Shown here one piece after another: positions 10,994 through 22,945 of a stretch of DNA of 64,000 nucleotides. The notes under the pieces are model-generated. The model ran no database searches. It saw only the letters and a list, made by a program, of their open reading frames with translations, and was not told the DNA's origin. The number at the start of each line of letters is the position of its first letter. Within the stretch, counting starts at the first letter, position 1. This stretch comes from Pseudophaeomoniella oleicola. Taxonomy: Eukaryota; Ascomycota; Eurotiomycetes; Phaeomoniellales; Phaeomoniellaceae. Made by a program: the position numbers and the translations under genes. The stretch covers positions 1 through 64,000 of the forward strand of contig QWDQ01000072.1 of the NCBI GenBank assembly GCA_003868215.1. Reading direction: 5' to 3'.

Positions 10994-13597
10994 TCAAGCA
11001 AGGTATGTGTAGGAAGGTACAGCAGTATTCGCTGCTCTCTCCAGGTACTCGCGGTCGATGAGAGACTCAATCCGCTTCTTGATCATGGGAATATCTGGTT
11101 GGAACCGACTTGACAATTGTTGGACGACTTCGCTAATGAGTTGCGAATGAGCAAGCTCTTTTCGTTGTCTAGGAAGGATCGATTAGTACGATACTCGCGA
11201 AGAGGAGGAAGGGGACATACTTCATTATTCTCACAACAGCTGCTTCGATCGCTCCTCCTCGCTCCTCGTTTGTTCTCTTCTCTGTTTCTCGTCTTTCGTC
11301 GGCATTCTCAAGCTTATTGCCACCGCTACTGACAACGCCGATCTTGATCTTCACGTACTGGCTTTGGAAATCCTCATTGAAGAAAAAGCGGTCCGTTGCA
11401 CTGATGTCTTTACTCATGGGCTCTTTCTTTAGAATGCGAGTCTTGGGAGCAATTGCGAGAGACTGTAGGTTGCGAATCAAGTCATGTGAGGGTATGCTGG
11501 TTTGAGCTTGAATTTCTTCGAACATCAAGAATTCACCAGGCGGGAGGTCATTGAAGAGCAGGAGTATGACCATGGCGTAGGTCGAAACGTTCAATTCATG
11601 CCTTTGGATCTTGCCATTCGGTCGTTTGAAGGTCGCGCGAATGTCTGCAGTACCCATGTTGGCTTGCCATGAGAGTGCTCGACCGTTGTGCTTGCTGAGA
11701 TAGAATTTTTCAAAGCTGTTTTTGAGCTTCTCCACTGCAGGTGGAAAGTTGCATGCAGCCCTTGGTGTACCATCTTGATTTGCACGAGTCATATTCTCAA
11801 TTGGCCACATCGTACTTGTTAAGACACTGATTTCAAGGTCTATCCTCTTAGAGCCAGCGTCGCCAGCATCGCCCAAATTTGAGACATGTGACTTATATGC
11901 AGCCGTCAAGTCATCGGATATTGTTATATCCTTGAACATCGCCTCCAGTTTCTGCGTGAACTGGCTACCAGCCTTCATTTTCATCTTCGAGATCATCTGG
12001 CGCTCCGCATCCATGCTCGCTGATCGCTTCATCAATAGTCTCTTCGACAAGTGCTTCTTATAGTAAGTTTCAAACAAGTCTTTGTCAGAGATATACTGCA
12101 GCAGTGTAATGCCATTGTCGAGCAGCTGATCGATCTCAGCATCTGTCTTGTTTTTGACCCCCTTTTTGAGATACTCGTCCAAAAACAGCGACAGATGCTC
12201 CGAGCTTCTGCTATTGATGTTGATGAAATCTTGGAAGCTATGCTCGAGTCCCTTTTCCAACGAGTGGTCCCGCTTGAAAGACTCCTCCCAAATTCTGTAG
12301 TATTTGTCTTTGAGTGCGAGGACTTCGTCCACCCATTTGATAGCAGCCGCGGTTTGTTGGTTGATGGGCTTCTCTGCAGGCTTCTTTCCTTCAGGTCGAA
12401 CCCCATTAGCTTTCGGCGCAGGCTCAACAGTCTCTGCTGTTGTATGCACAGCTCCTTCGTTGATAGCCTTTCCAAGCTCAACAACCCTCTTTCTGATAGC
12501 CTCATCAAGAGCACTTTTCTTGAGGTCAACTCTGGCATTGAGTTCGTAGACAATGGCAAGATCGTCCAGCCGGTCGTTATCTAGCATATGCCTCACCCCT
12601 GTACCTTCCATATTGATCACAGCTTTGATGTTGGTTTTGATCAGGTAATCATCGACTACATCTCGTATCTTCGTCTCGGTGGTTGGTGATAGGCTTTGCT
12701 GACAGCGCTCCTCTTCTTCCCGTATTCTCCTCTTCGCTTGTCTGCAGAATGTGCTCGCATCGGAACTTTTCAAAAGCTCCTGTCCCTCACGCATGTAGAA
12801 ATCTCGACTGGAGTCCAGGAAACGTGGTTCGAATGATTTGATGTATACTCTTTGACCCTCATCTTCGACGATGGTCTCGTATAGACCCTCGAGCATGAAT
12901 ACACATGCATGAATTAGAGACCGATCAATCTGTTCACCGCCTCTCTCCATGTCGATCATGCCGAGTATGACTGACAAAAGAATGTCCAACCCGTCCCGTT
13001 CTTCCCCCCCATCATCTGTCATTGGCGACCGTAGAACATGCTGGTAGAACAGGAACATAGCGGTGGTGTAGATTGAGGGTCGGCGTTGGTCGGCGCAGTA
13101 AACTCTGTTCATGTACATGAGCACGTCGGTTATCATGCTCATACATAATGCATGATCTTGATATGCATCCTTCAGCCCAGCAAGAAACCGTTCGCCTGCC
13201 AGCCTCCGTTCACCGTCACCCGTCGAGCCAATAGTTGTACTGCTGAGACTCGGAGTCACAAGCGCCATGATTGACTGTCTCACTGGGCCACCGAGCCAGT
13301 CTTCTTCAAACCCCTTGACCCTCTCATAAAGCTCATCCCCCCGCTTCTTCAGTACTAGCTTGTATGCAGCACGATAGAGCTCTTCAAAGGAGAGTCCTGA
13401 GGCTTTCTTTCTGTGTATCTCATCGAGCGCGTTTGCGAGAATACTCCAGGTACTTTCAAAGTCGACATTGTCATCTCGTGCTGCCAGACCCTGTTCCACA
13501 TACTCTGTTAGACTCTAATGTGGCTACAGAGAGGAGTGCAAGGCCAGCCACCTACCCGCTTCGGGGCTCTAATCTTCCCCCGACCACGCGCCAACAT
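10994..13597 (-). CDS. CUL3: Cullin-3, scaffold of BTB-type CRL3 ubiquitin ligase
   Basis: Three exons on the minus strand: 13597-13556, 13490-11221 and 11168-10994, giving 828 residues. The 14-codon first exon supplies the N-terminus ([14 protein letters not shown]) that joins [14 protein letters not shown], matching the basic start and first helix of cullin-3 proteins. The long middle exon holds the cullin repeats and the cullin homology domain ([20 protein letters not shown]). The last exon encodes the winged-helix tail ending [12 protein letters not shown]...YTYLA. The NEDD8 acceptor is Lys771 in VRIMKQRK; the 52-nt second intron (11169-11220) splits this very codon as AA|A. Cullin-3 binds Rbx1 and BTB adaptors to ubiquitinate substrates. 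The gene is divergent from ZIM17. Confidence 0.95.
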
Positions 13598-14242
13598 CTT
13601 GTGCGGTAGAGGCTACCACGTAATGCACATGTAGCCTGAGATGTTCAACAATGCAGGTGTAAGTCGAAGAGTGGGTGCGGCGAATATATGAAGAGCGCAG
13701 GAATTTGAAAACCACAGGGTGCAAGTTTGAGGCGAAATGCAGAAGTGCAGCAATGTGACTTATGAATCAAGTGTCAGTTGCCTTCCCCCAGGAGTGAAGC
13801 GAGAGTAACAGGAAGGGCAGAGGCCGACGGCTCCAAGCCAGGCAAAAGAAACTAACAACTCTTTGGGAATCTGCGTTGAAGAACACTGAGAATAACGTCG
13901 ATATCGCTGCGGGTAGTGAGTGAGCGCCCACACTGATGAACGCTGCTCCGCACAAACCGCAGTTAAGATCAGAGCTCCATTATCACACGCCTTCTCCAAC
14001 TTTGATCGCTAAAGCAGGAATAGGCAATTGTCCCCGCAAAGCTTATACTACGTAGATATTTCTCCTCACTAAGAAGGCATCTCGGTATGTTGGTAGCGAC
14101 ATCATCGTCGGTCTTTGGAGATTGAGATTCCTCAGGCTTTCTCAGTGAATTCGAAGCAACTTATTCCACCGTCACGCTGAAATAGTTTGCCTAGAAGTGA
14201 CTGCGATTCCGTCAACGAGATATCTAGTAGCCATCACTCAAG
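13598..14242. promoter_or_regulatory. Divergent promoter region, cullin-3 / ZIM17
   Basis: 645 bp separates the two divergent start codons. Minus-strand open frames at 13760-13999 are short, overlapping and motif-free. The stretch probably carries both promoters and 5' UTRs. Confidence 0.55.
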
Positions 14243-14860
14243 ATGAAGGCCTTCAGACATCTCGCCAAAACTTCTCTCACTTCCACTCGTCAGAGTTCTC
14301 ACTTTGCGCCCCATCCAAGAGCTGTCGAAGTGTCGAGGAACGTTCAGCGGCATTTATCAAAAGCCCGACCACGGATTACTGTTCTTCCAGCCTCATACCA
14401 CACCGAGCCTAGTAGACGGTTTCAGTCGACTGAGAGTGCATCACCAGGCACCGCGCAGACGGCAAATGCAAATGCGGATGCGGTGAGAGAAGATGTACCG
14501 GCCTACGCTCTCACCTTCACTTGCAAACCCTGTAACACCCGGTCCAGCCACCGCATCTCCAAACAAGCGTATCACTATGGTGCAACGCTAGTCACGTGCC
14601 CTCACTGCAAGAATCGTCATATCATGTCAGACCATCTTGGTATATTCATAGACAAAGGCCAGGGGGGAACACTCGAGGATATTCTACAGCAGTATGCAAA
14701 GGGCGAAGGGCAAGGGACACTGAAGAAGGGGTTTGTCGACGGAGATCTGGAGTTCTGGGATGATGGGACCGTCAAGCAAAGAAAAGACGCTGTCGGCGAT
14801 GTCGTTGAGGTCGGTGAGACTCCAGACAGAAAAGTCATCAACCTGGGAAAGGCGGAATAA
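14243..14860 (+). CDS. ZIM17: Zim17/Hep1-type mitochondrial Hsp70 escort protein (DNL zinc finger)
   Basis: Intronless, 205 residues. The first ~60 residues are rich in Arg, Ser and Thr and lack acids at the start, as in a mitochondrial presequence. The zinc-binding pairs are CKPC (C94, C97) and CPHC (C119, C122), with the hallmark SDHLGIF (residues 129-135) directly after, the same DHL variant found in yeast Zim17. The protein binds mtHsp70 in the matrix, keeps it soluble and thereby supports protein import and Fe-S assembly. ATG at 14243 begins the presequence; no upstream in-frame ATG fits. Confidence 0.92.
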   Translation: MKAFRHLAKTSLTSTRQSSHFAPHPRAVEVSRNVQRHLSKARPRITVLPASYHTEPSRRFQSTESASPGTAQTANANADAVREDVPAYALTFTCKPCNTRSSHRISKQAYHYGATLVTCPHCKNRHIMSDHLGIFIDKGQGGTLEDILQQYAKGEGQGTLKKGFVDGDLEFWDDGTVKQRKDAVGDVVEVGETPDRKVINLGKAE

Positions 14861-15286
14861 CGTTCGTCTAGCCATGATGCAGACCACTCACTCTAATATG
14901 TACACTACTTGTATTCTACCTACCTTGACGAACGAAATGAGATCCATACCATTCAGCAAGAAGCAAGTCCGCTACTATCATCTTTATTTATGCCTTTCGA
15001 AGAAATTGTTGACCTTCCTCAACACTATCATTATGTGTAATCATTATGTGTAAATATGATGAGACCGAGAAATGACATCCTGGCGCTTAGTGCATTCTAT
15101 GTGGTAAAGCACGACTCCGTACATACAGTAAGTTGTAGCTGATAATGCGCCGTATCGACAAGATGACTCTCTAAAAGGACAGACGTGAAACTTGCCAGCA
15201 ACTTCCGGGGATACTTTTTTGACCAATTGTAATCGAAAACATGACAACAGCAAGTCGCAGAGTATTATTGGTGTAAACACATCTGA
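14861..15286. other. Intergenic between convergent genes
   Basis: About 425 bp between the stops of ZIM17 and the GH16 gene; 3' UTRs. Nothing else seen. Confidence 0.55.
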
Positions 15287-16501
15287 TCAATAAGATAAGA
15301 CGGCGATGACGACAATCGCTACCATCGGAACAACCCAATCATTGGTCACCTGCTCTTCTCTGGATGCGGCACGATTGGCTTGCATCGGCGAATTGGTACT
15401 CCCAGTAGTAGGTGAACTCCCTGTTCTTGTTGGCCGTACTGAGCCTTCGGTGTTTGTGCTGCTGACGACTGCGGAAGTCTGAGCTGCCGACATACTGGCA
15501 ATGGGCATGGTCTCTCCTTCTAGACAGATCGTTTCATTACTAGGACCACCGGCTTTCCGACAGATTTTCGACCATTTGCTGTCTGTTCCATCGTCTGCTT
15601 CGCTCGTGTTGTAATAGACTTCAATCAACCTGACAGTCATTGTCACGTCTGTCGTACTGGCTATGCCGCTCCACAACGCATTTCCATTGGCCCACAGGTT
15701 CAGCTGTAGAGACCCAGGATAGTGCGGGACATTGTGATGATCTTGATGCATATAGACATCATCGAGATAATACGTTGCAGTTTCCGAAGTGCAATCGAAG
15801 CGATGGGTGTGGAAACTTTCATAGCCGGTAAAGGGTACAGACAAGGTAGCGTTCGGAATCGGCTGACCGTCTGGATAGAGAGAAGGATGGGAGGTATAGT
15901 TGATGGTATTGTTGACGATCGAGTCCCCTTTGGTAACAATTTCGACGTCCACTTCGGATGAATCATTCTACATGAACAGAGTGTTAGCTGTGTCGTGAGA
16001 GCAACGGGAGCCGAGTTTATTGCAGGTAGGTCGTCAGCAACGTACATGATACCAGAAGAAGCTGCCCACTGATCCTCCAGTCGCTCCTGTGATCTTGAAT
16101 ACGGTTCTGAAACTACCGTGCAACATATCGAGAGTCTTGGTCTGAATGCCGGCAATGTTTACAGGATTGTTAGCCAGAGCATCCGCTTGCGTGTAAGCCA
16201 ATTGTTTCAATTGAAGAAATCCATCCACCAGCGAGACACTGTCCGCATTGAATTGTTGGTCGTGCGAGGCAGGATCTTCAGAAGGCAGAAGGAAACCGTT
16301 GATGACCCATTGCTCTCTGAAATCTTTGACTTTGTGATTGGATACGGGGTCCTTGGCTGAAGAATACTGGCTAAAATCATCATACAAGTAATGCGTATAA
16401 TGATCTGGTTTGTCTGACAATCGCCATCCACAAGGACAGTTCGTTTTCGCGGCCAGGGCGATACTGGCCAGGGATATGACGGCCGAGAATACGAAACGCA
16501 T
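15287..16501 (-). CDS. GH16-family glucanase/transglycosylase, secreted and probably GPI-anchored
   Basis: Two exons, 16501-16046 and 15967-15287, around a 78-nt intron; 378 residues. It starts with a signal peptide (MRFVFSAVISLASIALA), followed by a Cys/Trp patch (NCPCGW) and a jelly-roll domain. Right after the splice junction comes the GH16 active site ExDxE as EVDVE (E157 nucleophile, D159, E161 acid/base by family analogy). The domain continues to about residue 280, then a Ser/Thr/Gly-rich linker and a hydrophobic C-terminal tail (VVPMVAIVVIAVLSY) that looks like a GPI signal. Such enzymes cut or remodel wall beta-glucan or glucan-chitin links. The substrate cannot be fixed from sequence. 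It lies tail-to-tail with ZIM17. Confidence 0.88.
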
Positions 16502-16871
16502 ACTACAAGCTCATGTAGAAGCTGTGCAATGGAGGTATCAGCAGCGTCGACCATCCAAATTATTGACGGAAAATGTGGTGAAGCACTTTGCTCGTTTTGT
16601 TTGTTTCTCTGGTGTGGCGCCTTCCTTGTTTGACTGGTGCACAACGCAAGGAACGTAGATGATGCGATGCAGCAAATATTTCGTTCAGGAGTCCTTGTCT
16701 TTGATGGCGGTCGCGACCGCTGGAAACTGGTACGGTGTGGCCGGTGCTCTCACTCGATGCCTGCACCTGGAAACACTCGAATACCTTACCTGAGGAGGTA
16801 ACCTCCAGGGACGCTGGGTCGGGAATATCTTGATATTGCACCCTAACATTGACTTTAACTCTCCTTCCTTA
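16502..16871. other. Intergenic region
   Basis: 370 bp between two minus-strand genes: GH16 promoter at left, 3' UTR of the WD40 gene at right. No gene seen. Confidence 0.5.
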
Positions 16872-18216
16872 CTATCTCCGGACTTCTGACATTTTCCACA
16901 TCTTGACCTCGCCGTCTTCCCCCCCGGTATATATAGCTTGCATCTAGACGACTGTTAGTTTACAACAAATCTCAATGCACGGGTCGCATACCTCATCGTC
17001 GACGTAAATCGTCCGTACGATTTCTTCTCCATGTGCATCCGCCAAGGACACCTTTCTGGTATCTTGTAGGGACCAAGATGGATTCGCACCCACCGGTATC
17101 AGATCGATCTTGGGTTCCCTGGGACGAAAGATAATTAGCACCCTAATATGACCCTCATCTACAGCATGCAACTCACCCACTGTGCGTTCCGGTCGCGACG
17201 ATGTTACCCTCACCACTCCTCAAGACGTCGATCACGTAGTCACATCCGACCTTTGCCCTTAGGTCCCCCATAACAATTGGCTGTGGCTCGACAGCTTCTT
17301 CATCTGTAGTATTGAAAGGGTGCACAGAAAATTGCTCATCATGACTCAGTGCATAGATGGCATCATTCGATAAAAATCCCGCACGATGGATTGAGCCATG
17401 ATTGATCACTTGTTTCAGAGCGTCGTCCTCATCTTGGATAGTTGTGTCAAAAACGCTGACCAGGCCGTCCGTAGACCCCGAAAGCAAATGGTCAGGTAGG
17501 CTGGGGTGAAATTGTAGATCTGTTATATCATCATTGTGGGATTCGGTCGATTGCCATCGAGGTTTTGAAGTGCGTGAATCCCTGAAAGGGTAGTGTCAGC
17601 CTCAACTTAGTTATTGTGGTCCGTTTGTAATATTGCATACCATATCGTGATGACGGCTTGCTGGCTGGCTAATTCCGTACCAGCAGCGATGTCCAAGCCT
17701 TCCTTCCCAGATGCTAACGCTGTCACCGGCATACGCTGATCTAGACGAGTCGTCAAGTCAGCACAGTCCGATACGACAACCCCTCCCAGGAGCAACTCTC
17801 TTCTCATCAGTCTAACCATGTCGTCTCTCTGGTTCAACCTCAACTGAGCGAACGAAAGCTTCAGACTCACCCATCTCTAAGGTCCCCACAGGCTGCACTC
17901 CCCTCCTCAAATCCCACACCACCACCTTCCCATCCCTACCGCTCGCCGCCACGACATTCCCTCCATCTCCATCAACACCCAGCAATCCCGTCACGCCAGT
18001 CGGGACGCCCTGCAGACTTCCTCCCTGGTTCCGCAGAGTCGTCCGGTTCAAGATCAGCAGCTCATCCGCGGACGTGATCAGGGCGAGCGACGGCGACGAC
18101 GAGTTCAGGACCGGGATGATGTTGTAGATGTATGTGTCGGGCCTGCTCGAGGGATAGTGTGAAGCTGATGAGGAGAGCAAACGGGCAGCGGGTGGGTATG
18201 ACGGATCGGTCGTCAT
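16872..18216 (-). CDS. WD40 beta-propeller protein, WDR89-like
   Basis: Five exons: 18216-17871, 17740-17641, 17581-17177, 17118-16992, 16943-16872; 349 residues with every junction in phase. WD-type strands are visible: DGKVVVWDLRR (exon 1), AAGTEL...AVITIWDSR (exon 2/3 junction), FHPSLPDHLLSGSTDGLVSVFD, and the final TGGEDGEVKMWKM. The order and the 'AAGTEL' block resemble WDR89, a poorly characterised propeller. The first intron could alternatively end near 17825, which stays in frame and adds about 28 residues; I prefer the longer intron because it restores the propeller spacing and has a better branch site and acceptor. An upstream in-frame ATG at 18348 exists; 18216 is preferred because the preceding stretch is unlike the family. 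Confidence 0.82.
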
Positions 18217-19344
18217 CTTTACTTTTTCTTTTCCTTTTTTGATACTCTCTCGTATAACCTCAAGGTTATGGAATGAATCGAAAATCGCTAGAGGTCCTCG
18301 AACAGCCTTCCGATCGTTGTAGACTCCTTTATCTGTCCTATCATCCAAAGGAAATCCTGGGTAATCCTTTCCGAGTATCTAAATAAAAAGCGTACCTACG
18401 TAGCGAGGTAGATACAAATTTCCAGGCTTGAGTATTTCCTAAAATATCGTCGCTAAAACGTATTAGGGTTTTACGGGGGAACGAGAGATTCTACCCGGGC
18501 AATCGAAGGGTCTTTTACTTAGTGCGACGTGACTAAGAGACCTATGAATTACCTAATTGCTCTTCAACATCGGTCTACCTGACCGGCGAGCCCACCTCGT
18601 AAAATTATTCACTCGATTTTCCAGTATACAATGAGTTCTGAAACTGTACAGCTTGATATCGATTTTAGAAAAAAAATTCTTAATATTTGTTAAAATATAT
18701 ACTGTTATATTAAATCTATATCGAAGACACTGATCTGTTTATTCATTTTATTATTATTATCTGTATATTACAAAATATTAGGAAACAAAAAAAGGAACCA
18801 GATTGAGCCGGCTCGCCGGTTCGGCCCCTACGATGCTCCGCGATTGCCGAACTTGATCTTGACGTGAGGTTCCGATACTGCGTGCCTATGCATTTCTCTG
18901 TTCTCCAAGCAATAAATCTCACAACAGTGTCCTGGTACCACAGATATCGTGCGGGTTTATTCGATGAGCGGGAGAGCGACCTGTCCATGGTCACACTCCG
19001 TGCCTTTCCTGCTCCAGATGTCACGCCGTTGATACTAATGCGACAATCTGCAAGACAATTCGGCGTGTAGTCTGCTACCGTCCAAAGACCCCAGCATGCA
19101 GAAATGCACTTCGTAATGCTTCGTCATCGATGGCTCCCCGACGCTAACAAGGATGATGAATATCAGAAGCTTATTGTTGAGACTGATGTTGTGTGGCTCG
19201 TCGGATCGGCGTCAGAAACATGCGGCGAGAGATCCCCCTGTCAATTGCTCAGAGTGAGTCTAGATATATAGCTGGACGAGCTCGTAAGGAATCAGCATCA
19301 AGCCCAACATTACAACCCTCATCACACAAGCATCCGTCACCAAA
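18217..19344. other. Intergenic, with an AT-rich island
   Basis: 1.13 kb between divergent genes. From about 18640 to 18790 the sequence is strongly A+T rich, contrasting with its surroundings. A GC-rich inverted stretch lies near 18808-18830. No transposase or reverse-transcriptase-like frame is visible. The right part should carry the SDR promoter. Confidence 0.5.
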
Positions 19345-20197
19345 ATGTCTATCCAAACCACTCCGCTCAAGGGCAAGGTCGCCATTGTCACCGGCTCCGG
19401 CCGAGGCATGGGAGCAGCAAACATTCTGCGCCTGGCTGCCCTCGGAGCCGACGTGACTGTCAATTATGCTAACTCGGCCAAAGCAGCTGAGGGTGTTGCA
19501 GAACAAGCTCGGGCACTTGGCGTCAAGGCCATAACCGTCAAAGCCGATGTCAGCAAGCGCGAAGACATTACCGCTCTCTTCGAGAAGACCAAGGCAGAAT
19601 ATGGTCGCATTGATATTGTGATGAGCAACTCTGGCATCGAGCATTTTGGGGATCTTCCAGACGTCACCGAAGAGCAAATTGACAAAGTTTTGGCCGTCAA
19701 CGTGAAGGCGCAGTTCTTCGTGGCTCAGGAAGCGTACAAGCATATGGAAGACTACGGCCGTCTCATCTTGATCTCTTCTGTGTCTGCAGTTCGGGTAAGT
19801 CCGATGACTGAAACCGGAATCCAACTTATGCTCACCGAAATCCGCGTAGGGCTTTCCTCGCCATGCAGTCTATTCGATGTCCAAAGCCGCCATCACTGGC
19901 ATGATCAAATGCCTCGCCTGGGACTTTGGCCCGCGCAACATCACCGTCAACTGCATTGCACCCGGCGGCGTGAAGACCGACATGTGGATCGAAGCCGCCA
20001 AGGACTACATCCCTAGTGGAGAAAACATGAGTGCAGAAGCCATCGACGCAAAGATCGGCGCAATGAGTCCGTCCAACAGACCCGGATACGCCGACGATAT
20101 CGCCGGTGTCGTCGGTTTCCTGGCCTGCCCCGAGTCCCAATGGATGAACGGACAGACTTTCCATGTCAGCGGTGGAGCACACATGGCGACATCTTGA
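19345..20197 (+). CDS. Short-chain dehydrogenase/reductase, polyhydroxynaphthalene-reductase-like
   Basis: Two exons, 19345-19794 and 19850-20197, with a 55-nt intron; 265 residues. Classical SDR: NADP(H)-binding TGSGRGMG (T16-G23), catalytic Ser144/145 in LISSVSA, and Y158-x3-K162 in YSMSK immediately after the splice junction. The block GFPRHAVYSMSK and CIAPGGVKTDM are typical of the tri/tetrahydroxynaphthalene and versicolorin reductase group, which reduce polyhydroxylated aromatics in melanin and polyketide pathways. The usual NNAG is NSG here. No polyketide synthase is nearby, so a pathway role is not supported by context. A general 3-ketoacyl-type reductase is the alternative. Confidence 0.88.
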
Positions 20198-20773
20198 GTG
20201 TCTTTTATGCGGAAAAGAAGGGCTTTGTAGGTAAAAACCTATGGTGGACCTGACAGTTCGAAAGCTACCATCCAAGTTTCGCTGTTTCCTTAGTTATGCG
20301 GATTTTCCATTTCCAAAGCGAAAGAAATGACAAAAACACGGCCGTCATTTGATCTTAGCATTACACTCCTTTTTTTTGGAATCATATCAAACATCCACCA
20401 ATTTTGCTACTATAATCACCCACTCATTCTTGAAGGATTCTTTCAACGTACAACGCCCCCCTCTCCCTGGTCCTGCTCTTTTACTTGCATACACGGTTGG
20501 GAAAGGGCATAGCCAAAAAATAAAAATAAAAATAAAGAGAAAAAATGGTAGTTCAGATGTACGTGGGCCAGCCAAAAAGGGGGGTTTGCCGGAAAAGGTT
20601 TATATCGATACCTATATGATGAAATCCGGTTGTTTCGTTCTCGATTGACAGACAGTATCCTGTTGTTTGAAAACACTCGGCTGCAGTCAAGCACGAGGAT
20701 TCGAAATGGAACGAGTTAAAAAACCTCTGGAATAGAAGTAAAACATACGCATTTGATAAAGCTCTAAGACAGA
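20198..20773. other. Intergenic between convergent genes
   Basis: 575 bp of 3' UTR sequence between the SDR and DGAT1 stops, including an A-rich (AAAAAT)n-like run at 20515-20545. No gene seen. Confidence 0.55.
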
Positions 20774-22397
20774 TTATTTGCCATAGCTTTTACTGACGCT
20801 CCCATACTTTGCCTGCCAGGCGAAGAAATACAACAACGCGGCCAGCGGTTGCCCTACCAAACAAAAGCTTACCCAGAAAATGCAATTGCCGATGATTTTC
20901 CCCGTCTTTCCTTGGAGTTTTGATAACGGAGATGTGACATATATCAACGGTAGCTGGATAAGCATGCCGATGAATGCTACACCAAGAAGGCTGTGTGTCG
21001 GAAGGCCGACAGCCATTTCATGAAGCACCCCTGAGACCAAAAAGACGGCAATACTCGCAGTGTTGGTACTATATCCACGACCGACGAGAGGTGAGAAAAC
21101 GTGCCGCCTCATGAAATGGTAGACTGGTTTATTCCAAGTGCTCCAGTAGACCTTCAAGTCCGTACTATTCCACCAGGGTCCATAAAACTCCCTGTCCCCA
21201 AATCTCATCACCTCTGCCAGAGCATTCAAGTAGGACTGGAAAAGTGCGAAGAAGCCCGCGAGCCACACTACGGTAGAAATTGTCGAAAGCTTCATAAGTC
21301 TTTCAGCAATAGACGTGATGTTCAAACTGGCGACGCCGTCGAGGGAGTTGCGCAACAACGGTGCCGCGTATTGAGCTGAGCATAACCAGATAAAAATGGA
21401 GAGAGCGAATGCTTCGGCCACTCGTTTCGCAACAAATGACCATCGGATGTGATCACTTCGAGGGTACACTGGCTGATATACAAGAGTAGGCGCGAACCAG
21501 AAGTAGGATAAATTGCTCACCGTGACATTTTGAGGATATGGGCATTGGCCATAGAGATCTGGAAGAACCGGTGATGACTGTGGATATATTCTGGCATGCC
21601 GCAAATCTCGATTTGTGAGGGCGTAGGATGCGATTTTCATGGTAACGATAATAGCATGAAGCTCGTTTATAGTGCCGACACCAGGATGGTAGATGTGATA
21701 ATAGACGACCCATGATGTTATGGCAGCGCAGAGGACACCGTTAACCGTATGCGCAATGACGATACGGTGCCATTCCTCATTGAAGTCTTTGCGATCATTT
21801 TCGTTTTCTGGAGCGTTCTCTCCAGCGTCACTCTTGCGTCGCCTCTTTAGTGTCGTATCGGCTTCTTTTGCCGCAATAGACTCGATATACCACGCCACGA
21901 ACAAATGGCAAGGCACGATGGCGAAAAGTGCAAGCCCAAGTATAACATCCTTCTTGCTATAGTCGTGACAACGTATACAAATGAGAACGCCATACTGTAG
22001 CGCCTTAGTAATGCTGCATGGGAATGTCTGATCTTCAATCTTACCTTAATGAAATTCTCAATCACCAATCGCAGGTTCATAACAACTAGCGGCAAGTCAG
22101 CATAAGAGGTTCGATCGCGGAATATCCACAACATCACGAACTCAATGATAGGACCATCAAATTTCTGAATCCAAGAAAACTTGGTACGACTTCTGCATCA
22201 TGGCTCAAGCACGATGCCCGAGTTCGAGAGTGATACGCCGTGACGTGCCTGTATTTACGGGGAGCCGTCGTTGGCGCCGGTTGCTGGGAGCGACTGCTCG
22301 GCGAGATGACTGACGGTGCAGGCTTACCGTTGGTAGCTTGAGATGCGCCTGGGATGTCATGAGCAGTCGTTACCGCTGTCGTCGAAGGCGTCGCCAT
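20774..22397 (-). CDS. DGAT1: Diacylglycerol O-acyltransferase 1 (MBOAT family)
   Basis: Three exons: 22397-22142, 22085-22045, 21994-20774; 505 residues. The polar N-terminus (~1-85) is followed by FRNLMVLSL|IVMNLRLVIENFIK|YGVLI across two short introns, the standard DGAT1/ACAT-family opening. The MBOAT core has many hydrophobic spans, the signature FYGPWWN (369-375) followed by YWSTWNKPVYHF, and the catalytic histidine in VSGVLHEMAVG (H424). The enzyme makes triacylglycerol from diacylglycerol and acyl-CoA in the ER; the sterol acyltransferase branch is less likely from the N-terminal pattern. The ATG at 22397 has a good context; a longer in-frame start at 22466 is possible. Confidence 0.92.
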
Positions 22398-22667
22398 GGC
22401 TCCCTTATCAGCGCAGTGTTGCTGGGGGAGTAGCTCGTAAACTCTTGTATGAATGGGTGTTTGCAAAGCAACTTCGGTTTAGAAGGATATAGGGGTCATG
22501 GTAGGGAATTGATGTCTTTTTTCAGACCAATTGCATACACCTGGGTCGACATACAAAGTAGGGATAAGTTGGCGGGATGTTGCCAGGTTCCATTGGCAGT
22601 CGTTGGGGTTGCGTCAATTGTTTTTTTGTTAGGCGGCGGGGATGTTGGCCTGAGGCTCGTCATAGTT

Positions 22668-22681
22668 GTACTACGTAGTAC
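22668..22681. repeat. Palindrome GTACTACGTAGTAC (dispersed family)
   Basis: A 14-bp perfect palindrome. Its 12-bp core TACTACGTAGTA recurs exactly at 31849, 39454 and 46875, always between genes. Confidence 0.8.
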
Positions 22682-22908
22682 TACGAGTAGGCAGAGTCGA
22701 TCTACAGCGCCCCGAACCTCCGCAATCTAGGAAACGGTGGGGATCATTAATAATCAATCACCTCAAGTGTCAAGGTCGATCACCCTCCTCCACCTTCGGT
22801 TTATTAATTACTAATAACGACCGACCACGCCCCTAGAACTAGAACAAATACCACGCATCACCGCAGACACTCATCCCTGTAGATACCCCTTGATTACTAG
22901 TACATTGG

Positions 22909-22945
22909 GTACCTAATATACCTACCTAGCTAGGTACCTAGGTAA
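22909..22945. repeat. Cluster of overlapping TACCTAGGTA-type palindromes
   Basis: Overlapping self-complementary words built from ACCT and AGGT, including TACCTAGCTAGGTA (22923-22936) and TACCTAGGTA (22935-22944). Similar material occurs near 34730-34750 and 49068-49085. Confidence 0.7.

Noticed and set aside
17825-17870. Short alternative first intron in the WD40 gene
   Set aside because: In frame, but leaves an extra segment that disrupts propeller spacing; the 130-nt version fits the family and has a better acceptor.
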